8,464 nucleotides of DNA. It comes from JAUYQR01 sp031415015. Lineage in GTDB: Bacteria > Pseudomonadota > Alphaproteobacteria > Rhodobacterales > Rhodobacteraceae. How positions within the stretch are numbered: position 1 is the stretch's first letter; each line of letters begins with the position of its first letter. The position numbers and the translations under genes are program-made. The stretch is from the NCBI GenBank assembly GCA_031415015.1, contig JANOQT010000040.1, positions 1-8,464 of the forward strand, written 5' to 3'. This document shows positions 1 through 6,243 of this stretch, in pieces. Under the pieces are notes generated by a model, which saw only the letters and a program-made list of their open reading frames with translations, was not told the origin of the DNA and did not search any database.

Positions 1-659
1 TCATGGTGCAGCGAGGCCAGCGCGTTTTCCCAGTTGGCCCAGATCCGGCCAAAGCGGGTTTCCTCCATCAGGTTGCCGGAAAACAGGCGGCGATGGTAGG
101 CGGTGATCAGATTGTCCCGCTCGGTCGCGGGAATGGCGGCGGCAAACCGGCCCCAAAGTTCGGGAAAAAACGCTCCTGCCCCGCCGCCGTAGAACCAGTT
201 CAACTCGGCCTTGGTCATCAGGAACACGCCGCGCAGCACCAGATGCAGCACACGGTCGGGATGGGTGATCGCGTAGACCAGCGCCAGCGTCGCCCCCCAG
301 CTGCCGCCAAAGGCGATGAACCGCTCGATCCCCAGCGTCTTGCGGATCGTCTCGATGTCTTCAACCAGATGCCAGGTGGTGTTGGAGATGACCGAGGCAT
401 GCGGCCGCGACCGGCCACAGCCCCGCTGGTCAAACAGGATCACCCGGTACACCGCAGGGTCGAAATAGCGCCGCATCGCCGGGCTGCAGCCGCCCCCCGG
501 CCCACCGTGAAACACGATGACCGGGATGCCGTCGGGCCGCCCGCACTGCTCCATGTAAATGCGGTGACCGTCGCCCATGTCGATGATACGCTGATCGAAC
601 GGATCGATCGGCGGGTAAAGAAACTCGACTGCGCGCTTTTGACCTGATCTCTGATCCAT
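1..659 (-). CDS. pip: Proline iminopeptidase, 5' part (runs off the left edge)
   Basis: Prolyl aminopeptidase of the alpha/beta-hydrolase fold (family S33), which removes N-terminal proline from peptides in the cytoplasm. The reverse-strand frame is open from the edge to an ATG at 659 and gives 219 residues beginning MDQRSGQKRAVEFLYPP. Visible motifs are the oxyanion-hole HGGPGGG at about residues 51-57, DQRGCGRS at 77-84, and the nucleophile elbow GGSWG at 118-122 with Ser120 as the expected nucleophile. The family is usually about 310-320 residues, so roughly the last third, with the catalytic Asp and His, lies outside the window. Two in-frame ATGs are adjacent (662 and 659). The AGGG upstream is better spaced for the one at 659. 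The gene is divergent from ubiG. The identification rests on several strongly conserved family motifs. Confidence 0.95.
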   Translation of the reverse strand, partial: MDQRSGQKRAVEFLYPPIDPFDQRIIDMGDGHRIYMEQCGRPDGIPVIVFHGGPGGGCSPAMRRYFDPAVYRVILFDQRGCGRSRPHASVISNTTWHLVEDIETIRKTLGIERFIAFGGSWGATLALVYAITHPDRVLHLVLRGVFLMTKAELNWFYGGGAGAFFPELWGRFAAAIPATERDNLITAYHRRLFSGNLMEETRFGRIWANWENALASLHH

Positions 660-716
660 CATCGCCCTATATAGCGTTGGCAAGGCCCGGAGTCGAAGGG
701 CAATCAGGAGGCAGCG
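660..716. promoter_or_regulatory. Divergent intergenic region between pip and ubiG
   Basis: This 57-bp gap must hold the start signals of two divergent genes. A symmetrical TATATA at 668-673 could serve as a -10 box on either strand. On the minus strand a TCGACT (696-691) lies 17 bp upstream of it, a plausible -35 for pip that would give a nearly leaderless transcript. For ubiG the matching -35 position (645-650) is poor. The ubiG ribosome-binding site AGGAGG (706-711) lies 5 nt before its ATG. The promoter assignments are weak and made by eye; the ribosome-binding site is clear. Confidence 0.4.
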
Positions 717-1463
717 ATGGAAGCGACAACAACCGTCGATCCGGCAGAGGTGGCCAAGTTCGAGGCGATGGCCGCCGAATGGTGGGACACCGAAGGCAAG
801 TTCAAGCCGCTGCACATGCTGAACCCCTGCCGGCTGGATTACATCACCGCGCAAATTGGCGGAGAATTTGGCCGTGATCTGACCTCACCGCTGCCGTTCA
901 AGGGCTTGCGCATCCTGGATATCGGCTGCGGCGGCGGGCTTTTGTCGGAACCGATGGCGCGGCTTGGGGCGGATGTGGTGGGCGCGGATGCGGCACCCCG
1001 CAACATTCCGGTGGCACAGGTCCATGCCGAGCAATCGGGGCTGAAGATCGATTATCGCCACACCACCGCCGAAGCGATGGCGGCGGCGGGCGAGCAGTTC
1101 GACATCGTGCTGAACATGGAAGTGGTGGAACATGTGGCCGATCCGCTGGCCTATCTGACGGCCTGCCAGCAGTTGCTGAAACCCGGCGGGCTGATGATCT
1201 GTTCGACCCTGAACCGCAACCCCAAGTCCTTCATCATGGCGATTGTCGGCGCGGAATGGGTGATGCGCTGGTTGCCGAAGGGCACCCACGACTGGCAGAA
1301 ATTCATCAAGCCGGATGAACTTTACGGGCTCATCGGGCAGGCCGGATTGCGGCCGGTGGACCGCAAGGGAATGGTGTTCAACCCGGTCACCTGGCGGTGG
1401 AGTCTGTCGGACCGGGATCTGTCGTGCAACTACGTGACCGCCTCGGTCAAGGCTCAGGTCTGA
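717..1463 (+). CDS. ubiG: Ubiquinone biosynthesis O-methyltransferase
   Basis: SAM-dependent O-methyltransferase that carries out both O-methylation steps of ubiquinone synthesis, on the polyprenyl-catechol intermediate and on demethylubiquinol. The 248-residue length is normal for UbiG. The N-terminus carries the family signature region FEAMAAEWWDTEGKFKPLHMLNP (residues 15-37). The class I methyltransferase core follows: motif I LDIGCGGG at 67-74, an acidic residue ending strand 2 at Asp91, NMEVVEHV at 133-140, and LKPGGLM at 154-160. The start at 717 is fixed by AGGAGG at 706-711 with 5-nt spacing. Its 3' end overlaps the convergent PLP-enzyme gene by 10 bp, so no separate terminator fits there. 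It is divergent from pip. The call is confident because both the N-terminal UbiG signature and the SAM motifs are intact. Confidence 0.95.
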   Translation: MEATTTVDPAEVAKFEAMAAEWWDTEGKFKPLHMLNPCRLDYITAQIGGEFGRDLTSPLPFKGLRILDIGCGGGLLSEPMARLGADVVGADAAPRNIPVAQVHAEQSGLKIDYRHTTAEAMAAAGEQFDIVLNMEVVEHVADPLAYLTACQQLLKPGGLMICSTLNRNPKSFIMAIVGAEWVMRWLPKGTHDWQKFIKPDELYGLIGQAGLRPVDRKGMVFNPVTWRWSLSDRDLSCNYVTASVKAQV

Positions 1464-2725
1464 TCGATCGACTCGGGCTGACGGGCGGGACGGCGCTGCC
1501 GGTCGAAAACCCGGGTGACGTCGCGGATCAGGTCGGCAATGTCGTCGATATCGGCGGCAGAGTGATCGGCCATCAGTTGCAGCCGCCAGCGCGGGGCATG
1601 GGTGGCGACAGCCGGGGCCATCAGCAAGGTGACCAGTGCGCCAGCGCTTTCCATAAGGGCGGTGCGCGGTAAGGCGGTCATCAACGGCAGGCGGATCGGC
1701 ACCAAAGGCGACGGTTGGCCCATGACGCGAATCCCGTCGGCCATCAGGTGATTGCGCAACCGCAGGGCCGAGGAATGCAGGCGGCGACGGCGGGTGCGGC
1801 CCTGCGCGCTGTCGATGATATCGAACGCGGCAAGAATGATCGCGGCATTCACCGGCGACAGTGCTGCCGACTGGCGCTGGCCATGGTGCGACAGTCGCAG
1901 CGCCCGTTTCAGACCGGGATCGGCAAAAGCGGCAAAGCCCCCCGCAGCGCCAAAGCACTTGGCAAAGCTTCCGATGACGATGTCGGCCCGGCCAAGACAG
2001 CCGTGGATCTCCAGCAAGCCGCCACCGCCCTGCGCCATTGATCCAAGGTCATGCGTCACATCGACGATCAAGGTCGCACCGTAATCCCGGCAAAGGTCCA
2101 CCAGGGTAGCAAGATCGGCCAGCACCGACCCTTGCGATGACACGGCGGGGACAGCGACGAAAAGCCTGCCCCGTCGCGGCAGGGCGGCAAGGCGGCGCAG
2201 ACGCCGCTCTACCGCCTCAACGGACCCGGAGGGCGCGCGATGCAAGGTGGCGCGCGCCGCCAGAACCGTCTCGAACATGGCCGGATGGGCACCTGCATCA
2301 ACAATCACCTGATCGCCCTCCCGAAACGTGCAGCGCAATGTCGCGCGCAGGGCTTCGGCGCCCGAGGGGAAAACCACCGCCTCCGGCAGACGCAGGAACC
2401 GGGCGACGCGATCCTCAAGTGTCAGCGCCGCAAGGGTCAGCCCCAGTTGCGATGCGGCCCCGGCGGCACAGAACCGATCATGCGCCATCGCCACCGTGGC
2501 AGCAGCCCGCAAGGCAGGATGGCCCGCCAGCGACAGATAATCCTGCACGGCAAAGTTGAGGCCGGAATTGCCATGGACCTGCGGATCAAACACCGCAGAG
2601 CGCCCCGCTGCAGTGCCAGACGTGATCGGCCCCGCGCCTTGCCGGTTCGGGGCACCGTCGGCCATCGAAAGCGTCGCGCCAAACAATGCGGCTGTGATGG
2701 GTGGCAACGTGGTGGGGCGGGGCAT
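1454..2725 (-). CDS. PLP-dependent enzyme of the alpha-oxoamine synthase fold (BioF/KBL/ALAS/SPT-like)
   Basis: A 423-residue fold-type I PLP enzyme most like the alpha-oxoamine synthases, which condense an amino acid with an acyl-CoA and release CO2. Family landmarks in order: QDYLSLAGHP (61-70, matching the usual N-Y-L-G-L segment), SGAEAL (121-126), His147 in DAGAHP (expected to stack on the PLP ring), Asp222 and His225 in DVTHDLG (usually D-E-A-H-S-L-G), Lys256 in SFAKCFGAAGG (the PLP Schiff-base lysine), and Arg381 near the C-terminus (expected carboxylate binder). Several flanking positions depart from the common consensus, including loss of the His of the usual H-x-x-L-E segment (here A-L-T-L-E at 100-104). 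It is therefore probably not housekeeping BioF or ALAS, and no biotin or haem genes are adjacent. The first 45 residues are variable in character. A GAAAGG lies about 7 nt before the ATG. It is divergent from the S8 peptidase gene and overlaps ubiG by 10 bp. The substrate is unknown. Confidence 0.8.
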   Translation of the reverse strand: MPRPTTLPPITAALFGATLSMADGAPNRQGAGPITSGTAAGRSAVFDPQVHGNSGLNFAVQDYLSLAGHPALRAAATVAMAHDRFCAAGAASQLGLTLAALTLEDRVARFLRLPEAVVFPSGAEALRATLRCTFREGDQVIVDAGAHPAMFETVLAARATLHRAPSGSVEAVERRLRRLAALPRRGRLFVAVPAVSSQGSVLADLATLVDLCRDYGATLIVDVTHDLGSMAQGGGGLLEIHGCLGRADIVIGSFAKCFGAAGGFAAFADPGLKRALRLSHHGQRQSAALSPVNAAIILAAFDIIDSAQGRTRRRRLHSSALRLRNHLMADGIRVMGQPSPLVPIRLPLMTALPRTALMESAGALVTLLMAPAVATHAPRWRLQLMADHSAADIDDIADLIRDVTRVFDRQRRPARQPESIDQT

Positions 2726-2780
2726 GAAGGGACCTTTCGCAGTCTCTTGGAGGGAAAGGAAACGGTGCTACCTGTCACAA

Positions 2781-2797
2781 ACGGCGTACATCGCCGT
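2781..2797. repeat. Perfect 6-bp inverted repeat with 5-nt centre
   Basis: ACGGCG-TACAT-CGCCGT lies 56-72 bp upstream of the PLP-enzyme ATG in the divergent intergenic region 2726-2935. It is symmetrical and has no T-run, so an operator is a better guess than a terminator. No regulator can be assigned. The first roughly 55 bp next to the PLP gene (2726-2780) showed nothing else convincing except the weak ribosome-binding site. Confidence 0.35.
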
Positions 2798-2842
2798 GCC
2801 CGGACCCTGCCTTACGACCCGCTTCGGATGCGCGTTAATTCC

Positions 2843-2886
2843 CCGTGAAAACCGCGAAATGGCGGATCTTGCCCCGCGAAATGGCG
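2843..2886 (+). promoter_or_regulatory. Candidate operator array upstream of the S8 peptidase
   Basis: The 13-mer CCGCGAAATGGCG occurs twice without mismatch, at 2852-2864 and 2874-2886. The start-to-start distance is 22 bp, two DNA turns, so both copies face the same side of the helix. A related element, CCGTGAAAACCGCG, lies just upstream at 2843-2856 and partly overlaps the first copy. Regulators of the SARP class are known to bind short direct repeats spaced by 11 or 22 bp close to the promoter, and a SARP-like regulator is encoded 3.4 kb away. The array ends 49 bp before the peptidase ATG, a sensible position for an activator site. The repeats are seen directly; binding by that regulator is inferred. 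A clear -10 box was not found. Confidence 0.5.
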
Positions 2887-2923
2887 AAACGACTGTGCCA
2901 TGCTGCACCAAATCGGCACGGAC

Positions 2924-2929
2924 AGGAGG
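2924..2929 (+). promoter_or_regulatory. Ribosome-binding site that fixes the S8 peptidase start
   Basis: A full AGGAGG, 6 nt before the ATG at 2936. An in-frame ATG exists at 2900, but it lies upstream of this site and has no comparable signal, so 2936 is preferred. Confidence 0.8.
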
Positions 2930-2935
2930 ACCCTC

Positions 2936-4948
2936 ATGGGCAAGTGGCAAAAGGTCTCGGCGGGGCTGTCGCAAGGTGGCTATGTCGCGTGGGAGGCCGC
3001 CGTGGATGCCGCCGAAGGCACCGGCGCGCGCAGCCATCTGCCAGTGTTCCTGCAACTGACCCAGCCTCAGGGCACCACCCTGACAGCGGTTGCGGCGATC
3101 GACGCCACCCTCGCGTTGCCGGGCGTCCTGTTCAGCCGGCACGAACGCGACCTGCTGGCCACCGCACGCACGGCAGCGGAAACGCAGGACTGGACACACC
3201 CGCTGCGCGCTGTGGCCTTGTGCCCACGCGCAATGCTCTCCGCCATGCCGCCCTACTGGACGGTCCTGATGGTGGGGCCGGCCATCGCAATCCCCACAAC
3301 CCCGGACAGCACCGCAGGCGAAGACCTCTGCGCCACGACTGGCGATCTGGATCGGGCGGTGCCAGTGGTGGCGGTGATCGACGACGGCATCGGATTTCTG
3401 AATGCCCGCTTTCGCAAGACCCGGGATGAAACGCGGTTGAAGGCCGTCTGGCTGCAAGCCCCTGAAAGGGTGGAACAGGATGCCGCAGCGCCCGATGCCG
3501 ACGTTGTGGTCGGCAGGGTGCTGACCGAAGCCGACATCAATGCGCATCTGGCGGCAGGGGGCGAAGAGGCCGAGGTTTACCGGCAAGTGAACCGCGCCTT
3601 GCTCGCGCGCACCGATGGTGCGCTGACCAATCACCGGGCGGCGCATGGCACGCATGTGCTTGACCTTGCTGGCGGGGCCGCGCCCTGGGCCGGCGATCGC
3701 CTGTCAGGGGTCCCGATGCTGGCGGTACAACTGCCACCCACGACAGTGCGCGAAACCGCCGGACGGCGGATGGAGGCTTACCTGATCCAAGGTTTGCGCT
3801 GGATTCTGGCCGAAGCGCTTCGCCTGTCAAACCGTACGGATGTGCCGCCGGTGGTGATCAACATCAGCCTGGGATCATTGGCCGGGCCGGGTGACCGGAC
3901 CGCGTTCATGGCTGAGTGGTTCGAGTATGAAATCGCGCGGCATTCCCGGATCACCGGCGGGGCCGAGGTGCGGTTGGTGATAGCCTATGGCAATGCCCGG
4001 CTCAGCCGTTTGGCGGCGCGCGGCGAATTGCGCCGGTCGCAACCGATGACGCTGACCTGGCGGGTGCTGCCGGATGACCACAGCTCCAGCTTTCTGGAAC
4101 TGCGGGTCGATGCGGGGATGACGGGCGGTCTGAAGCTGCTTCTGACGCCGCCCGCAGGCTCCGGCCTGCCCGCGCTGGTCACGGACTGGCCCGCTCCGGG
4201 GCAAGGGTGGAGGCTGGACGGGCCGTTGGCCGCCGTCACCTCGGTGGTGGAACCGGGTGGGCAGGCGCTGCTGCATCTGGCGCTGGGGCCGACGGTCGCG
4301 TCGGGCAGCCTGCCGCCCTGTTCCGCAGGGGCCTGGCAGGTCGAGGTGCGCACGACCGAAGCAGAACCGGTGCGCCTGACCGCACGGGTGCAGCGCGACG
4401 ACACGCCGCCGGGATACCGGACGCTGGGTCGGCAAAGCTGGCTCGATCATCCGCAGGGCTGGGAATGGGAGACGGAAAGCCGGGGCTACACCGCGCCGCG
4501 GCCTGCGGCGGATGCGCCGGGCTGTCCAGTCACGCGCGAGGGGTCCTGTGTGGCCTATGCCGGGGCAGCTGACCCGCGCATCCTGTTCGTGGGTGCCGTC
4601 AGGCCTGACGGCTGGGCGGCGGGGGGCGTGCGCCTGATGCCCTATTCGTCGGAAGGGGTGCGGTACCTGGCGCGACCGGACGAATCGGCCGGGCCGACGC
4701 TGGTGGCGTTTGGCGATGACGGGACAGCTTTGCCGGGGCGGCGCGGTGCCGGAGTGCTGAGTGGATCCGTGGTGCGGATGTCGGGCACCAGCATGGCGGC
4801 ACCGGCTGTGGCGCGGGCATTGGTGACGTATTTCCTGACCGTCCCGGAGGCGGATCGCGATCCGATGGCCGAACGCCGCGCCCTGACCGGGCGCTGCGAC
4901 TGGACCGTGCCTGATCCGCGTCTGGGTCATGGCGCGCTGATGGGCTAA
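2936..4948 (+). CDS. Subtilisin-like serine peptidase (family S8) without a signal peptide
   Basis: A 670-residue serine endopeptidase of the subtilase family. The whole catalytic set is present: Asp149 in VVAVIDDGIG (144-153), His237 in AAHGTHVLDLAGG (235-247), the oxyanion Asn353 in VIAYGN (348-353), and nucleophile Ser619 in RMSGTSMAAP (614-623). An N-terminal region of about 140 residues precedes the peptidase domain. It does not look like an I9 propeptide and has no hydrophobic signal sequence, so the enzyme is predicted to be cytosolic. Between Asn353 and Ser619 lies a long insertion (about 266 residues). Its first part (roughly 366-485) is rich in alternating hydrophobic segments and could be a beta-sandwich; this is inference. 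The start at 2936 is chosen for its AGGAGG. The gene is divergent from the PLP enzyme and ends 10 bp from the convergent GTH-repeat PAP2 gene. A repeat array upstream suggests regulated expression. The substrate is unknown. Confidence 0.9.
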   Translation: MGKWQKVSAGLSQGGYVAWEAAVDAAEGTGARSHLPVFLQLTQPQGTTLTAVAAIDATLALPGVLFSRHERDLLATARTAAETQDWTHPLRAVALCPRAMLSAMPPYWTVLMVGPAIAIPTTPDSTAGEDLCATTGDLDRAVPVVAVIDDGIGFLNARFRKTRDETRLKAVWLQAPERVEQDAAAPDADVVVGRVLTEADINAHLAAGGEEAEVYRQVNRALLARTDGALTNHRAAHGTHVLDLAGGAAPWAGDRLSGVPMLAVQLPPTTVRETAGRRMEAYLIQGLRWILAEALRLSNRTDVPPVVINISLGSLAGPGDRTAFMAEWFEYEIARHSRITGGAEVRLVIAYGNARLSRLAARGELRRSQPMTLTWRVLPDDHSSSFLELRVDAGMTGGLKLLLTPPAGSGLPALVTDWPAPGQGWRLDGPLAAVTSVVEPGGQALLHLALGPTVASGSLPPCSAGAWQVEVRTTEAEPVRLTARVQRDDTPPGYRTLGRQSWLDHPQGWEWETESRGYTAPRPAADAPGCPVTREGSCVAYAGAADPRILFVGAVRPDGWAAGGVRLMPYSSEGVRYLARPDESAGPTLVAFGDDGTALPGRRGAGVLSGSVVRMSGTSMAAPAVARALVTYFLTVPEADRDPMAERRALTGRCDWTVPDPRLGHGALMG

Positions 4949-4958
4949 AGCCTCCGCG

Positions 4959-6173
4959 TCAGCCGCTGGGGTCTTGCGACGGCGCACCGCTGCCGCCCCA
5001 TTCGGCGACAGCTGCACGCCAAAGGGGCGGCAGCAGGTGCCAGTCTTCCGCCGCAGCCAGCAGCGCCGCCCCGGACCGCCAGCCCTGCAGCGCCGTTCCG
5101 CCAAGGGCCGCACACCATTTGCGCAGGGAAAAGTCGCCGGACCAGTCATTGCCGTTTGCCGCCCATTCCGGGACCGGGCGCTCTGCCCCGCCGCCAAGGC
5201 AATGCCCGACAAAAGCCAGCGTCACGGCAAGGCCCAGCAGTGCACCATGCGCGGAATCGACAGGGTAATGTACCCCTGCAATCGTGCGGTTGTCGGCAAT
5301 CCGCGCCGCCAGCCGGTACAGCAGAATGATCGGATCGGTGTCGGGTGCGGCTTCGACCACCGGGGTCAGTTTGCCCAGGATGGTGTCGATCAGTGAAGCG
5401 TCGGGTGTTCCCGCCGCTGACAGGCGCAGGGCGGCAAAGATGGTGGCGGTGGCAAACGCCTCGGTCGCATGGCCGGAAGGGTAGGCAGAATGGCCGGGTG
5501 TTTCGATCATCGGCTGGATCTGCGGCGACAGGTCCACCGGGCGCATCACCGAACACAGATGCTTCATCCGCTGTTCCTGCGCGATCACCGTGTCCAGAAG
5601 GGCGGTGATCAGGTGCATCGTATAGGGCCGCCGGTTCATGCCAAACGGGTTTTGCGCGGCGAAAAACTCCATGAAACCATCGGACTGCGCGATGATTTCG
5701 GGCAGCCTGTCGGCACGCAGATCCATGGCGCTGCGCACCTCTGCCATCTGCTCGGCGATCTTGGCGGCCATCGGCGGGGTCAGGCTGACCAGATCGCTTT
5801 CGGTGCGCACGACATGGGCAGGCTTCGCACCGGGGCGCGTGGTAAACAGCGACATCCCCTCATGCGCCAGAACCGAAGCGCGGGGAAACGGGGCCAGACG
5901 CATCAGCCGGGTCAATTCATCCGCGCCGTCGGTATTGGGAACCGGCACCGTGCCATCCCAGTACCCCATCAAGGCCTCAGCCGTCTGGCCCAGGGCCGAG
6001 GCGAGAAGCGGTGAGGTCCCGCCTCCATGTGTGCCGTGCGTCCCATGTGTGCCGTGTGTCCCATGGGTGCCGTGTGTCCCATGGGTGCCGTGCGTCCCAT
6101 GGGTGCCGTGCGTCCCATGCGTTCCGTGGGTGCCATGAGTCCCATGGGTTCCGTGCGTACCAAATACCGACAT
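4959..6173 (-). CDS. PAP2/vanadium-haloperoxidase superfamily protein with N-terminal (Gly-Thr-His)15
   Basis: A 404-residue protein with the three-part active-site signature of acid phosphatase/vanadium-dependent haloperoxidase enzymes: K-x6-RP (Lys204, Arg211, Pro212), PSGH (232-235, in AYPSGHATEAF), and R-x5-H-x3-D (Arg296, His302, Asp306). These residues bind phosphate or vanadate. The catalytic histidines are expected to be His235 and His302. The context P-G-H-S-A-Y-P-S-G-H and the lack of obvious membrane helices favour a soluble haloperoxidase-like protein over a membrane lipid phosphatase, but the reaction cannot be decided from sequence. Residues 5-49 are fifteen perfect Gly-Thr-His triplets, followed by a GGGTS linker. 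No signal peptide is seen. The start at 6173 is preferred over an upstream in-frame ATG at 6263 because GGAGG lies 5 nt before it. It is convergent with the S8 peptidase (10-bp gap) and divergent from the SARP-like regulator. Confidence 0.87.
   Translation of the reverse strand: MSVFGTHGTHGTHGTHGTHGTHGTHGTHGTHGTHGTHGTHGTHGTHGTHGGGTSPLLASALGQTAEALMGYWDGTVPVPNTDGADELTRLMRLAPFPRASVLAHEGMSLFTTRPGAKPAHVVRTESDLVSLTPPMAAKIAEQMAEVRSAMDLRADRLPEIIAQSDGFMEFFAAQNPFGMNRRPYTMHLITALLDTVIAQEQRMKHLCSVMRPVDLSPQIQPMIETPGHSAYPSGHATEAFATATIFAALRLSAAGTPDASLIDTILGKLTPVVEAAPDTDPIILLYRLAARIADNRTIAGVHYPVDSAHGALLGLAVTLAFVGHCLGGGAERPVPEWAANGNDWSGDFSLRKWCAALGGTALQGWRSGAALLAAAEDWHLLPPLWRAAVAEWGGSGAPSQDPSG
6027..6161 (-). 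repeat. 9-bp coding tandem repeat, 15 copies, encoding (Gly-Thr-His)15
   Basis: Fifteen contiguous 9-bp units inside the PAP2-family gene, every one encoding Gly-Thr-His. Across the 45 codons all four Gly codons, all four Thr codons and both His codons appear, yet no unit changes an amino acid. The ten units at 6027-6116 form an 18-bp higher-order repeat in which GGG-ACR-CAC alternates with GGC-ACM-CAT (five double units, two of them identical). The five units nearest the start codon are more diverged at the DNA level. Copy-number change would keep the frame. Confidence 0.97.
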
Positions 6174-6178
6174 GAAGA

Positions 6179-6183
6179 CCTCC
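6179..6183 (-). promoter_or_regulatory. Ribosome-binding site that fixes the GTH-repeat gene start
   Basis: GGAGG on the minus strand, 5 nt before the ATG at 6173. It lies inside the longer possible reading frame that begins at 6263, which argues for the shorter start directly in front of the GTH repeat. Confidence 0.8.
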
Positions 6184-6200
6184 GTGATCAATGCCCCCGA

Positions 6201-6238
6201 CGGTGCACCGGAAATGCCCTTCGGCAAAGACGGCAAAG
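6201..6238. repeat. Short palindrome and direct repeat in the leader of the GTH-repeat gene
   Basis: The perfect 10-bp palindrome CGGTGCACCG at 6201-6210 lies 28-37 bp upstream of the ATG at 6173. It is followed by the 8-mer CGGCAAAG twice, at 6222-6229 and 6231-6238 (9-bp period). They could be operator or leader-RNA elements. There is no independent support for a role. Confidence 0.35.
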
Positions 6239-6243
6239 CCGTA

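Noticed and set aside
885..1958. Long minus-strand open frame (357 codons) opposite ubiG and overlapping the PLP gene
   Set aside because: It is the antisense shadow of ubiG and the 3' part of the PLP gene. It is Arg/His/Pro-rich and shows no domain, and both real genes carry clear family motifs.
2900..2935. Upstream ATG at 2900 for the S8 peptidase
   Set aside because: It would put the strong AGGAGG at 2924-2929 inside the coding region and has no ribosome-binding site of its own.
4943..4952. GGCTAAAGCC at the S8 stop codon as a terminator hairpin
   Set aside because: The stem is only 3-4 bp with a minimal loop and no T-run. The gap between the convergent genes is just 10 bp.
3875..5212. 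Minus-strand open frame of 445 codons across the S8 and PAP2-family genes
   Set aside because: Low-complexity Arg/Pro/Gln-rich shadow frame typical of GC-rich coding DNA. It lies opposite the catalytic region of the peptidase.
5638..6138. Plus-strand frames through the 9-bp repeat giving Cys-Val-Pro or Met-Gly-Ala-Val repeats
   Set aside because: A 9-bp repeat opens several frames. Only the minus-strand GTH frame has a ribosome-binding site, silent-only variation and a recognisable enzyme domain downstream.
6027..6161. CRISPR-like or satellite array
   Set aside because: The units are contiguous 9-bp coding triplets without spacers and lie inside a gene.
6027..6161. GTH repeat as a mimic of the subtilisin HGTH active-site motif of the neighbouring peptidase
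   Set aside because: The four-residue match is tempting, but H-G-T-H arises automatically from tandem GTH and carries no structural similarity to the protease active site.
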